Assembly: GCA_902493665.1 (NCBI GenBank)
Contig: CABUQL010000009.1
Location: forward strand, 1-14,389
Origin: an uncultured Eubacteriales bacterium
Lineage (GTDB): Bacteria; Bacillota; Clostridia; UMGS1810
Reading direction: 5' to 3'
Length of the DNA: 14,389 nt
A program made the position numbers and the translations under genes. Of the stretch, positions 7,213 to 14,280 are shown piece by piece (position 1 is the first letter of the stretch; every line of letters starts with the position of its first letter). Below the pieces are notes generated by a model. The model was not told where the DNA came from and ran no database searches. It was given only the letters and a program-made list of their open reading frames with translations.

Positions 7213-9150
7213 ATGATAGGAAAAATACTCGGCGGAAGATATGAATTGCTTGAAGAAGTCGGCAAAGGCGGAATGGCGGTAGTTTACAAAGCAAAATGTC
7301 TTCTTTTAAACAGAATTGTTGCCGTAAAAGTTTTAAGAACGGAGCTTGGCGAAAACCAGGAATTTTTAAACAGATTTAACGTTGAGGCGCAGGCTGCCGC
7401 AAGTCTTTCAAACCCGAATATCGTTTCGGTGTACGACGTTGGCGAGGAAAACGGTATTCATTATATCGTAATGGAATACGTTGAAGGTGTTCCGCTCAAA
7501 GAATACATTAAAAGAATGGGCAGGCTTTCGTGGCAGGAAACCGTTAAAATTGCGATTGAAATATGCAAAGGTCTTGCTGCTGCCCATGCGAAAAACATCA
7601 TACACAGAGATATTAAACCGCAGAACATAATAGTTACAAACACGGGTGCGATTAAAGTTGCCGATTTCGGTATTGCAAGAGCCGCAACAACGTCTACAAT
7701 GACTGCCGAAAATGACGTTTTGGGTTCGGTTTACTATTTTTCGCCCGAACAAGCAAGGGGAGGATTTGTCGATACAAGAACCGACATATATTCTCTCGGA
7801 GTTGTGATGTATGAAATGCTCACGGGACACGTTCCGTATGACGGCGATTCGCCCGTTGCAATTGCAATGAAACATATTGAGAACACTCCCGCTTCAATAA
7901 CGGCAGCCGACCCTTCGGTTCCGGCAAGTGTTGAAAGCATTGTGTTTAAAGCTATGCAGAAAGACACATCACGCAGATATCAGACAATAACGGAAATGGA
8001 ACGTGACCTTGTAAGAGTGATTTCCGATCCGAGAACATCGATTTATCACGAAACACCCGATAACGACATAGAAAAAACACGCAAAATGGCTCCGGTAAAC
8101 ATTCCCGAAAGCCGTGTTGAAGAAATTGAAAATAAAGACGAAAAGAGCAACAAGAAAACAATAATTCTCGCAATTGTAACATCGCTTATTTTTGTTTCAA
8201 TTCTCTCGGCAATTGCAATTTCGTTTTTAAAACTCGGCGGCTCGGGCAAAGACAAAATCCTTGTTCCGTTGTTTGTGGGAATGACCATTGAAGAAGCTGA
8301 AGCAAAAGCTGACAGCGAAGGGTTTGTTCTTGAAATTGCGGGCTACAAAGATTCCAATGAAGACGAAGATGTCGTTTTGGAACAGAAACCGAGAGAAAAT
8401 CAGGTTGTTACGGAAAAAGGCAGCGTTGTAAAAATAACGCTCAGCAGAAAAGCGGACGAAAAATTCGCACTCGACGATTTTAAAAACAAAGATGCCAATA
8501 CGGTGAAATCTCAGCTTGAAAAAATGGGTATTAAAGTTAAAATCGAAACTCAAAAGAACGACAATATTGATGAAGGCAAAATCATAAAACAATCTCCTCA
8601 GGCAGGAAAGAAAGTGTCTAAAGGCGATACGGTAACGCTTTATGTGAGTGGTAATGACGAGGACGAAAAGCAGGTTCCGGTACCGAGACTTGTCGGAAAA
8701 ACAAAAGCTCAGGCAGAAAAGCTTTTGAAAGAAGCAGGTCTTGTGCTCGGCAAAGTAAGCCATTCGGAATCTGACCTTGAAAAAGACACCGTTATTTCGC
8801 AGGGACTTACGGGATTTGTCAATGAAGGAACGAAAATCAACATTGTGTTAAGCTCCGGAAAAGAGGAAAAGAACGATCATACATCGCCTTCAACGCCAGG
8901 CACGACAACTCCGTCAACTCCAAGCACACCGACGCAGAAGTCAAAAACGCTTTCCGTTGATTTGTCGCAGTATTCGTCACCGGTTAAAATTGATATAGTA
9001 TCAAACGGAAAAACTGTTCATTCGTCAACTCATGATCCGTCGCAGAGCCCGATGTTCTCGGCAACACTTACGGGAAGCGGAACAACAAGCTTTGACATTT
9101 ATATCAATGGACAAAAGGTTGGCACGAGAGCAATTAATTTTGACAATTAG
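7213..9150 (+). CDS. prkC: Membrane Ser/Thr protein kinase PrkC with three PASTA repeats
   Basis: A Hanks-type kinase that senses cell-wall fragments or lipid II outside and phosphorylates cytoplasmic proteins. The 645-residue protein has a kinase domain at about 1-270: glycine loop GKGGMAVVYKA from 17, Lys39 in VAVKVL, catalytic HRDIKPQN (Asp133), DFG at 151-153, a Thr/Ser-rich activation loop around 159-164 followed by LGSVYYFSPEQ. A charged juxtamembrane stretch leads to one membrane helix at about 317-339. Outside are three PASTA repeats (about 347-411, 415-479, 486-548), a Ser/Thr/Pro linker (about 556-575) and a C-terminal beta-rich domain of about 68 residues (578-645). The second PASTA lacks the usual Val-Pro opening. 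GAGGTG at 7199-7204, 8 bases upstream, supports the ATG. All kinase residues are present, so it should be active. Confidence 0.97.
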   Translation: MIGKILGGRYELLEEVGKGGMAVVYKAKCLLLNRIVAVKVLRTELGENQEFLNRFNVEAQAAASLSNPNIVSVYDVGEENGIHYIVMEYVEGVPLKEYIKRMGRLSWQETVKIAIEICKGLAAAHAKNIIHRDIKPQNIIVTNTGAIKVADFGIARAATTSTMTAENDVLGSVYYFSPEQARGGFVDTRTDIYSLGVVMYEMLTGHVPYDGDSPVAIAMKHIENTPASITAADPSVPASVESIVFKAMQKDTSRRYQTITEMERDLVRVISDPRTSIYHETPDNDIEKTRKMAPVNIPESRVEEIENKDEKSNKKTIILAIVTSLIFVSILSAIAISFLKLGGSGKDKILVPLFVGMTIEEAEAKADSEGFVLEIAGYKDSNEDEDVVLEQKPRENQVVTEKGSVVKITLSRKADEKFALDDFKNKDANTVKSQLEKMGIKVKIETQKNDNIDEGKIIKQSPQAGKKVSKGDTVTLYVSGNDEDEKQVPVPRLVGKTKAQAEKLLKEAGLVLGKVSHSESDLEKDTVISQGLTGFVNEGTKINIVLSSGKEEKNDHTSPSTPGTTTPSTPSTPTQKSKTLSVDLSQYSSPVKIDIVSNGKTVHSSTHDPSQSPMFSATLTGSGTTSFDIYINGQKVGTRAINFDN

Positions 9151-9161
9151 GAATTTGTAAT

Positions 9162-10025
9162 ATGGAAAAAGGCATTATTTTAAAAGGAATAGGCGGATTT
9201 TATTACGTTAAAACCCGCCTCGGAATTATTGAGTGCAGAGCAAGGGGAAAGTTTCGCAAAGAAAGTTTAAAACCCCTTTGCGGCGACATCGTAGATATTG
9301 AGCTTACCGATGAAAAAACAGGGACAGTCTGCAACATTTACGACAGAAAAAACAGCTTTGTGCGTCCGCCCGTTGCAAATATCGACCTTCTTGTAATCGT
9401 TATGGCAGTAAAAAACCCTGAACCCGATTTTTTGTTTGTCGACAAAATGACGGTTATAGGGAAGTACAATAACACTGATGTTGTAATTTGCTTTAACAAG
9501 TGCGATTTAAACGGCGATACCGATTATATATCGGAGATTTACAAAAACACAGGGTTCAAACTGTTTTTTACAAGTGCGAAAAACAATGCCGGCACAGATG
9601 ATTTAAAAAAAGAATTTGCAGATAAAACGACTGCTTTTGCCGGGGGATCGGGCGTAGGAAAGTCAAGCCTTTTAAATCTTCTGGCAGATATGAATTTTGA
9701 AACCGGTGAAGTCAGCAAAAAACTGAAAAGAGGACGTCACACAACAAGATGCGTTGAGTTTTTTGAATACGGCGAGAATTCTTATCTCGCAGACACACCG
9801 GGTTTTTCAATGCTTGATTTGCCGAAGATTAAAGCAAGTGAGCTTGAAAACTATTTTCCTGAATTTGAGCCGTATCTGAATCTTTGCCGTTTTAACGGCT
9901 GCAGCCATGTGGCTGAGTGCGGCTGCGGTATAAAAGAAGCGGTTGAAAACGGAAAAATAAGCAAAAGCAGATATGAAGGTTACAAAACATTTTACGAAAG
10001 ATTAAATGCAGTTAAGGAGTGGTAA
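9162..10025 (+). CDS. rsgA: Ribosome small subunit-dependent GTPase RsgA (YloQ/CpgA)
   Basis: RsgA checks late 30S subunit maturation and releases on GTP hydrolysis. The 287-residue protein has an N-terminal OB-fold (about 1-70), then a circularly permuted GTPase in the order G4 NKCD (112-115), G5 TSAK (137-140), G1 GGSGVGKSS (161-169), G2 RHTT (192-195), G3 DTPG (211-214). The C-terminal zinc site is C242, C247, H249 and C255, with an extra Cys253. The ATG at 9162 is preceded by AGGAA (9149-9153) at 8 bases, overlapping the prkC stop; the gap is 11 bases. In B. subtilis the ortholog CpgA is a known PrkC substrate, so adjacency to the kinase is meaningful. Confidence 0.96.
   Translation: MEKGIILKGIGGFYYVKTRLGIIECRARGKFRKESLKPLCGDIVDIELTDEKTGTVCNIYDRKNSFVRPPVANIDLLVIVMAVKNPEPDFLFVDKMTVIGKYNNTDVVICFNKCDLNGDTDYISEIYKNTGFKLFFTSAKNNAGTDDLKKEFADKTTAFAGGSGVGKSSLLNLLADMNFETGEVSKKLKRGRHTTRCVEFFEYGENSYLADTPGFSMLDLPKIKASELENYFPEFEPYLNLCRFNGCSHVAECGCGIKEAVENGKISKSRYEGYKTFYERLNAVKEW
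10014..10019 (+). promoter_or_regulatory. Ribosome binding site for the GTG start of rpe
   Basis: AAGGAG sits 7 bases before GTG at 10027, inside the last codons of rsgA. It selects the GTG over the in-frame ATG at 10006, which lies upstream of this site. Confidence 0.75.
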
Positions 10026-10026
10026 C

Positions 10027-10662
10027 GTGATTAAGCTTGCCCCGTCAATACTTGCGGCGGATTTTTCATGCCTTGCATCGGAAGTTGAAAAAATTGAAAA
10101 ATACGGCGCCGACTATGTTCATATTGATGTTATGGACGGTCATTTTGTTCCTAATATAACCTTTGGTCCTTCGGTTGTAAAATCATTGAGAAAGTGCACA
10201 GGTCTTGTTTTTGATGTGCATCTTATGATTGAGCATCCGGAAAAATACGTTGACGCTTTTTTAAAAGCAGGGAGCGATATCATAACGGTTCATATTGAAA
10301 GTGATATGGATTATGATTACGTGAAAAATGCAGTTAAATCAGCCGGCAAAAAGCTTGCGCTCTCAATTAAGCCGAAAACTGATGTTAAAGAGGTCCTGCC
10401 TTATTTAGGCAACCTTGATATGGTGCTTATTATGAGCGTTGAACCGGGATTTGGCGGACAGAAGTTTATACCCGATATGCTTAAAAAAGCAGAATATATA
10501 AGGAGCATCGATAAAAACATCGATATAGAAATGGACGGCGGAATAGATCTTACAAACATTGCACAGATTGTAAAAAGCGGTGTAAACGTTGTCGTTGCAG
10601 GTTCTTCCGTGTACGGCTCGTCCGATATTAAAAAGACAATCGAGGAGTTTAAGAAATACTGA
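10027..10662 (+). CDS. rpe: Ribulose-phosphate 3-epimerase
   Basis: Interconverts D-ribulose 5-phosphate and D-xylulose 5-phosphate in the pentose phosphate pathway. The 211-residue TIM-barrel protein begins MIKLAPSILAADF from a GTG start. Metal and catalytic residues are visible: His33 and Asp35 in VHIDVMDGHFVPN, His66 in VHLM, and Asp170 in EMDGGI; the loop MSVEPGFGGQKF (136-147) and the phosphate-binding AGSSVYG (191-197) are intact. Length is usual. The start lies 1 base after the rsgA stop, so translation is probably coupled. Its TGA shares one base with the thiN ATG. Confidence 0.96.
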   Translation: MIKLAPSILAADFSCLASEVEKIEKYGADYVHIDVMDGHFVPNITFGPSVVKSLRKCTGLVFDVHLMIEHPEKYVDAFLKAGSDIITVHIESDMDYDYVKNAVKSAGKKLALSIKPKTDVKEVLPYLGNLDMVLIMSVEPGFGGQKFIPDMLKKAEYIRSIDKNIDIEMDGGIDLTNIAQIVKSGVNVVVAGSSVYGSSDIKKTIEEFKKY

Positions 10663-10688
10663 TGAAAGCAATGAAGGCAATGAAAGCA
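10662..10688 (+). repeat. Three 9-base tandem repeats at the thiN start
   Basis: ATGAAAGCA, ATGAAGGCA and ATGAAAGCA follow one another, the middle copy differing by one base. Each copy carries an in-frame ATG, so copy-number change would keep the frame but alter the number of start codons and the protein N-terminus. Confidence 0.85.
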
Positions 10689-11327
10689 AAAAATGCGATA
10701 ATTATAACCGGCGGAAGCGTCACAGACTATGCATATTATAATGAATATTTTGAAAACGCCGATTTGGTGATTTGCGCAGACGGCGGAGTTAAACATCTTG
10801 AAAAGTTTAAGATTTACGCTGATTATTTTATCGGAGATTTTGATTCGTGCGATTTTGAGTCATTTAAAAACTGCGAATACGTAAAAAACGCCGAGATTAT
10901 TCGTTTTAAGTGCGAAAAAAATGAAACGGACACGGAAATTGCAATAGATATCGCTATTGAAAAAAATTGCAGCGAGATTATTTTAATCGGTGCGCTTGGC
11001 ACAAGATTTGACCATTCGCTAAGCAATGTTTTTCTTTTAAAAAAAGCAATGGACAAAAACGTTGACGCCGTTATTGTTGATGAGCACAATAAAATAAGAC
11101 TGACGGATAAATCCATCAGCCTTACGCCCTGCAAAAATTCGTTTCTGTCATTTGTTGCACTTGAAAAAATAGAAAATCTTTGTCTTGAAAACTTAAAATA
11201 CCCGCTTTCTGATTATACTTTGGATGTCGGCACGTCGCGATGCATAAGCAACGAGTTTATCGACGGCAAAACTGCAAAAGTAAGCTTTTCGAAAGGTCTT
11301 TTGCTTGTTATGATAACTAACGATTGA
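10662..11327 (+). CDS. thiN: Thiamine pyrophosphokinase
   Basis: Converts thiamine plus ATP to thiamine diphosphate in the cytoplasm. The 221-residue protein has the family motifs ADGGVKHLEKF (39-49), YFIGDFDS (55-62), KNETDTEIAID (86-96, substrate/metal acidic residues) and GALGTRFDHSLSN (110-122). The start is ambiguous: three ATG codons at 10662, 10671 and 10680 lie in a 9-base tandem repeat encoding MKAMKAMKA. The first overlaps the rpe TGA (TGATG), suggesting stop-start coupling; GAGGAG at 10642-10647 is 14 bases from it, longer than optimal. The protein from 10680 (215 residues) would look more standard. It is the last gene of the + strand operon; I see no terminator after it. Confidence 0.93.
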   Translation: MKAMKAMKAKNAIIITGGSVTDYAYYNEYFENADLVICADGGVKHLEKFKIYADYFIGDFDSCDFESFKNCEYVKNAEIIRFKCEKNETDTEIAIDIAIEKNCSEIILIGALGTRFDHSLSNVFLLKKAMDKNVDAVIVDEHNKIRLTDKSISLTPCKNSFLSFVALEKIENLCLENLKYPLSDYTLDVGTSRCISNEFIDGKTAKVSFSKGLLLVMITND

Positions 11328-11330
11328 TTT

Positions 11331-12689
11331 TTAAGAAAACATTTTAATAGCCTCAAAAACATTTTTCACGCCGCAGATTTGTATTCCGCTTGTTTTTGAG
11401 ATTTCGTTTGCGTTATCCTTCGGGATTACGCATTTTTTAAATCCGAGTTTTTTACATTCGTTCACACGTTTTTCAATAAACGAAACGCTTCTCACTTCGC
11501 CCGTAAGTCCGACTTCGCCGATTATAACGGTGTCTGGGTCGATTATAAAATTCTTAAAATTCGATGCAACGGCCAATACTATTGCAAGATCTGTTGCAGG
11601 CTCCGATATTTTAAGTCCGCCGGCAATGTTTAAATAAACGTCCTGATTCTGCATTGAATATCCAAGTTTTTTTTCGAGTATTGCAACAAGCATAACCGCA
11701 CGGTTGTAATCAAGTCCCGTTGCCATTCTTCGTGCATTTCCGAATCCGGTGGGAGAGGTAAGCGCCTGAATTTCAGCAAGAACGGGGCGTGTTCCCTCAA
11801 GCGTGCACACAACCGCAGAACCCGACGTATTCTCACCGCGTCCGCTGAGAAGCATTTTTGAAGGATTTTCAACTTCAACAAGCCCTTTGTCCTTCATTTC
11901 AAAAACGCCGATTTCATTTGTCGAACCAAACCTGTTTTTAACGGTGCGCAAAAGTCTGTATGACTGATGGCGCTCGCCCTCGAAATATAAAACGCAGTCG
12001 ACCATATGTTCCAAAACTCTGGGGCCTGCGATGTTGCCGTCTTTTGTAACGTGTCCGACAATAAGCACCGAAGTGTTTGTCTGTTTTGCAAATCTCATAA
12101 ACGCATGCGTTGCCTCACGAACCTGGCTTACGCTTCCGGGTGCGGAACTTATCTCGTCGGAATACATTGTCTGTATGGAATCGATTATAAGAATCTGCGG
12201 TTTTAACTCGTTTGCACGAAGAATTATGTCGGGTATCGATGTTTCGCACATTACCGAAAGATTGTCGGCATCAACGCCAAGTCTGTCGGCACGCATTTTA
12301 AGCTGGCTTAATGATTCCTCGCCCGAAACATATAAAACACTGTTATTTTTTCCCGTTATTCCGCATATTTGTAGCAAGAGCGTGGATTTTCCTATTCCGG
12401 GATCACCTCCGAAAAGCACAAGCGATCCTTTCACAATTCCGCCGCCGAGCACGCGGTCAAGCTCTTTAATGCCGGTTATGTAGCGCTGCTCTTTGGTGTA
12501 TTCAACATTTTTGAGAAGAAGAGGTTTTGCACTGTTTAAAGATGACGCACGCTTCGCAGACGTACTGCTTTTTTTAGGGGCATACTCTTCAACAAAAGAA
12601 TTCCACTCGCTGCATGACGGACACTTGCCAAGCCATTTGGGCGATTCGTATCCGCAGCTTTGACATACAAAATTAGTTTTACCTGCCAT
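11331..12689 (-). CDS. radA: DNA repair/recombination ATPase RadA (Sms)
   Basis: RadA is a RecA-like hexameric ATPase that drives branch migration in homologous recombination. The 452-residue protein has a C4 zinc finger (C9, C12, C23, C26), Walker A GGDPGIGKST (94-103), Walker B ILIIDS (166-171), the RadA signature KNRFG (251-255), and a C-terminal Lon-protease-like domain (about 290-452), which in this family is structural rather than proteolytic. The start at 12689 is set by AGGAG (complement of 12697-12701) 7 bases upstream; a longer frame to 12728 would run through the promoter region. It is convergent with thiN, stop to stop 3 bases apart, and divergent from the glycosyltransferase. Confidence 0.97.
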   Translation of the reverse strand: MAGKTNFVCQSCGYESPKWLGKCPSCSEWNSFVEEYAPKKSSTSAKRASSLNSAKPLLLKNVEYTKEQRYITGIKELDRVLGGGIVKGSLVLFGGDPGIGKSTLLLQICGITGKNNSVLYVSGEESLSQLKMRADRLGVDADNLSVMCETSIPDIILRANELKPQILIIDSIQTMYSDEISSAPGSVSQVREATHAFMRFAKQTNTSVLIVGHVTKDGNIAGPRVLEHMVDCVLYFEGERHQSYRLLRTVKNRFGSTNEIGVFEMKDKGLVEVENPSKMLLSGRGENTSGSAVVCTLEGTRPVLAEIQALTSPTGFGNARRMATGLDYNRAVMLVAILEKKLGYSMQNQDVYLNIAGGLKISEPATDLAIVLAVASNFKNFIIDPDTVIIGEVGLTGEVRSVSFIEKRVNECKKLGFKKCVIPKDNANEISKTSGIQICGVKNVFEAIKMFS

Positions 12690-12714
12690 TTTTATTCTCC
12701 TATACTTTGTGTTA

Positions 12715-12744
12715 ATTATATTGTACAATATTTTTAAAAAATAA
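12715..12744 (-). promoter_or_regulatory. Weak candidate promoter for radA
   Basis: On the minus strand a perfect TATAAT lies at 12720-12715, which would give a short leader of about 20 bases to the radA ATG. No good -35 exists at 16-18 bases; only T-rich DNA is there (TATTTT or TTATTT). The -10 overlaps a 14-base palindrome at 12718-12731. Confidence 0.35.
12718..12731. promoter_or_regulatory. Perfect 14-base palindrome, possible operator
   Basis: ATATTGTACAATAT is its own reverse complement and overlaps the candidate radA -10 element. It could be an operator for a dimeric repressor, but the AT-rich setting makes chance occurrence plausible and I do not recognise the motif. It does not resemble the Firmicutes LexA box. 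Confidence 0.3.
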
Positions 12745-12874
12745 AAAAGCGGACCGCTATGGTAAAAAACGTCAAAAAACGGCGGATTTTAGAATAAAAT
12801 AGAGGTTTAAAGTAAAAAATATTAATAAACAGAAAATATGACCCGAATTTCGATAAAAATATCTCATAATGGAC

Positions 12875-12903
12875 TTGATTATTAATTAAATGTGATTTAT
12901 AAT
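12875..12903 (+). promoter_or_regulatory. Sigma-A-type promoter of the glycosyltransferase gene
   Basis: TTGATT (12875-12880) and a perfect TATAAT (12898-12903) are separated by exactly 17 bases, close to the housekeeping consensus. Transcription would start near 12910, giving a leader of about 46 bases. The spacer contains the palindrome TTAATTAA (12882-12889), and the leader holds a small ACAG-AAAA-CTGT hairpin (12918-12929), too weak to interpret. Confidence 0.75.
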
Positions 12904-12955
12904 AAGTAAGTTGAATGACAGAAAACTGTTTATATGTTATAAGGAGTGGTTGTTA

Positions 12956-14221
12956 ATGCCGCATTTGAGTGGATTTGAATCGTTTTTGTATGTAATCAGC
13001 GCATTCGTCCAGATTTTTGTACTTGTATTCGGAGGATACTACTTTATTGTATCAGTATTTGGTTGGTCAAACAAAAAAACCAATACCGAGCCGGAGCAGA
13101 ATAAACTTCACAGATTTGCATTGCTTGTTGCGGCACACAACGAAGAAATGGTTATCGCCAACATGGTAAAAAGTCTGCAGAATTTAAATTATCCCAAAGA
13201 GTATTATGACATATTTGTAATTGCAGATAACTGTAATGATTCAACGGCGCAGGTTGCAAGAGATGCAGGTGCGTATGTATATGAAAGAACTAACGACAAA
13301 CTCCGCGGAAAAGGCTATGCTTTGGAATGGATGTTTGATAAAATCTTTAAAATGGACGTTAAGTATGATTCAATTTCAATATTTGACGCCGACAACGTTG
13401 TAAACAGAAATTACCTTTATGAAATGAACAGAGAGCTTAACAAGGGCTACGAAGTTGTTCAGGGTGCGATTGACAGTAAAAATCCTTATGATTCGTGGAT
13501 TACTTGTGCATATTCGGTTTCGTTCTGGACAATTTCAAGACTTTTCCAGAACGCAAGATATAATCTCGGAATTACATGTCAGCTCAGCGGTACGGGATTT
13601 GTTGTTTCAACGGATTTGCTTAAACAAATAGGATGGGGCGCAACTTGTCTTACAGAAGATATGGAATTTACTGCAAAGCTTGCTCTTATGGGCAAAAAAG
13701 TAGGCTGGGCGCACAGAGCGGTTGTTTACGATGAAAAACCATTAACTCTTAAGCAGTCATGGAATCAGAGAGTACGCTGGATGCAGGGTCACGCAGACGT
13801 TGCTTCAAGATTTGCAAAAAAACTTTTAAAAAGAGCATTTGTTGAAAAAGATATTTCGGCTTTTGACTGCGGAATTTACCTTTTGCAGCCGGTAAAAGTT
13901 TTGTGTCTTGCAGTTGCAACACTTTTCGGATGGGGCGAAATGTTCGGTTTCTTCAAAATGTTTAACATCAGCCACCTTATAGGAACAACTTCATTCTGGA
14001 GTGCTTTTGCGGTCGGACAGATGTTTTATATACCGTTTGTCATCACTTACGAAAAGCGTGTAATAAACGGACGTCTTATATGGAGTTATTTAACATACGG
14101 AATTTACTCTCTTACATGGATACCGATTACAATCATCGGCTGGTGCAACAAAAACCATAAAGAATGGTCGCACACAAAGCACACAAGACAGATTTCAATT
14201 GACGAACTTGAAAAAATCTGA
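12956..14221 (+). CDS. Membrane-bound processive glycosyltransferase, family 2 (cellulose/hyaluronan synthase-like)
   Basis: The 421-residue protein has one N-terminal membrane segment (about 10-34), a GT-A catalytic domain (about 52-290) and about three hydrophobic segments at the C-terminus (roughly 304-335, 345-364, 376-396). Catalytic motifs are complete: the VAAHNEE entry loop (58-64), DAD (144-146), SGTGF (211-215), TED with the likely catalytic base (233-235), and QRVRW (271-275), the QxxRW signature of processive beta-glycosyltransferases. This architecture resembles BcsA, HasA and IcaA-type synthases that both polymerise and export a polysaccharide, but the sugar is unknown. There is no PilZ domain. 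The ATG at 12956 is preceded by AAGGAG (12941-12946) at 9 bases. It has its own promoter and terminator, so it appears monocistronic, with no partner genes visible. Family confident, product not. Confidence 0.88.
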   Translation: MPHLSGFESFLYVISAFVQIFVLVFGGYYFIVSVFGWSNKKTNTEPEQNKLHRFALLVAAHNEEMVIANMVKSLQNLNYPKEYYDIFVIADNCNDSTAQVARDAGAYVYERTNDKLRGKGYALEWMFDKIFKMDVKYDSISIFDADNVVNRNYLYEMNRELNKGYEVVQGAIDSKNPYDSWITCAYSVSFWTISRLFQNARYNLGITCQLSGTGFVVSTDLLKQIGWGATCLTEDMEFTAKLALMGKKVGWAHRAVVYDEKPLTLKQSWNQRVRWMQGHADVASRFAKKLLKRAFVEKDISAFDCGIYLLQPVKVLCLAVATLFGWGEMFGFFKMFNISHLIGTTSFWSAFAVGQMFYIPFVITYEKRVINGRLIWSYLTYGIYSLTWIPITIIGWCNKNHKEWSHTKHTRQISIDELEKI

Positions 14222-14247
14222 TTATATACATTATAAAATGCACAATT

Positions 14248-14280
14248 AATTCCTGCTTTATTATAAGCAGGAATTTTTGT
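14248..14280 (+). terminator. Rho-independent terminator after the glycosyltransferase gene
   Basis: An 11-base perfect stem (AATTCCTGCTT, 14248-14258, paired with AAGCAGGAATT, 14265-14275) closes a 6-base loop and runs into a T-rich tail. It begins 26 bases after the stop codon. The opposite strand has no matching T tract, so it should act on the + strand only. Confidence 0.88.

Larger units (their letters stand above)
12690..12955. other. Divergent intergenic region between radA and the glycosyltransferase gene
   Basis: This 266-base stretch is the only sizeable gap between genes and is markedly AT-rich. It holds the radA ribosome site and weak promoter, the 14-base palindrome, an 11-base inverted repeat AGCGGACCGCT (12748-12758), two adjacent 10-base near-identical repeats with A-tracts (12764-12773 and 12774-12783), and the strong promoter and ribosome site of the glycosyltransferase. 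I see no small gene or structured RNA that I can support in it. Confidence 0.7.

Noticed and set aside
8227..8763. 178-codon minus-strand reading frame opposite the prkC PASTA region
   Set aside because: A shadow of the PASTA-encoding strand; its composition (abundant Phe, Cys, Arg) is that of complementary AT-rich coding DNA and no ribosome site or motif supports it.
11307..11317. GTTATGATAAC near the end of thiN as a terminator stem
   Set aside because: Five base pairs with a single-base centre and no directly following T tract; too weak for a rho-independent terminator.
11328..11400. spoVM-like tiny gene expected after thiN in Bacillus
   Set aside because: radA starts its 3' end 3 bases after thiN and no separate small reading frame resembling SpoVM is present.
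12690..12728. Upstream extension of radA to an earlier in-frame start at 12728
   Set aside because: The conserved RadA N-terminus begins at 12689 with a well-placed AGGAG; the extension would translate through the candidate -10 and start of transcription.
12690..12800. LexA (SOS) box upstream of radA
   Set aside because: No CGAAC-N4-GTTCG-like sequence is present; the palindrome found there has a different core (TTGTACAA).
12911..12955. In-frame TTG at 12911 as start of the glycosyltransferase
   Set aside because: It falls at the predicted transcription start, has no Shine-Dalgarno site, and the ATG at 12956 has AAGGAG at 9 bases.
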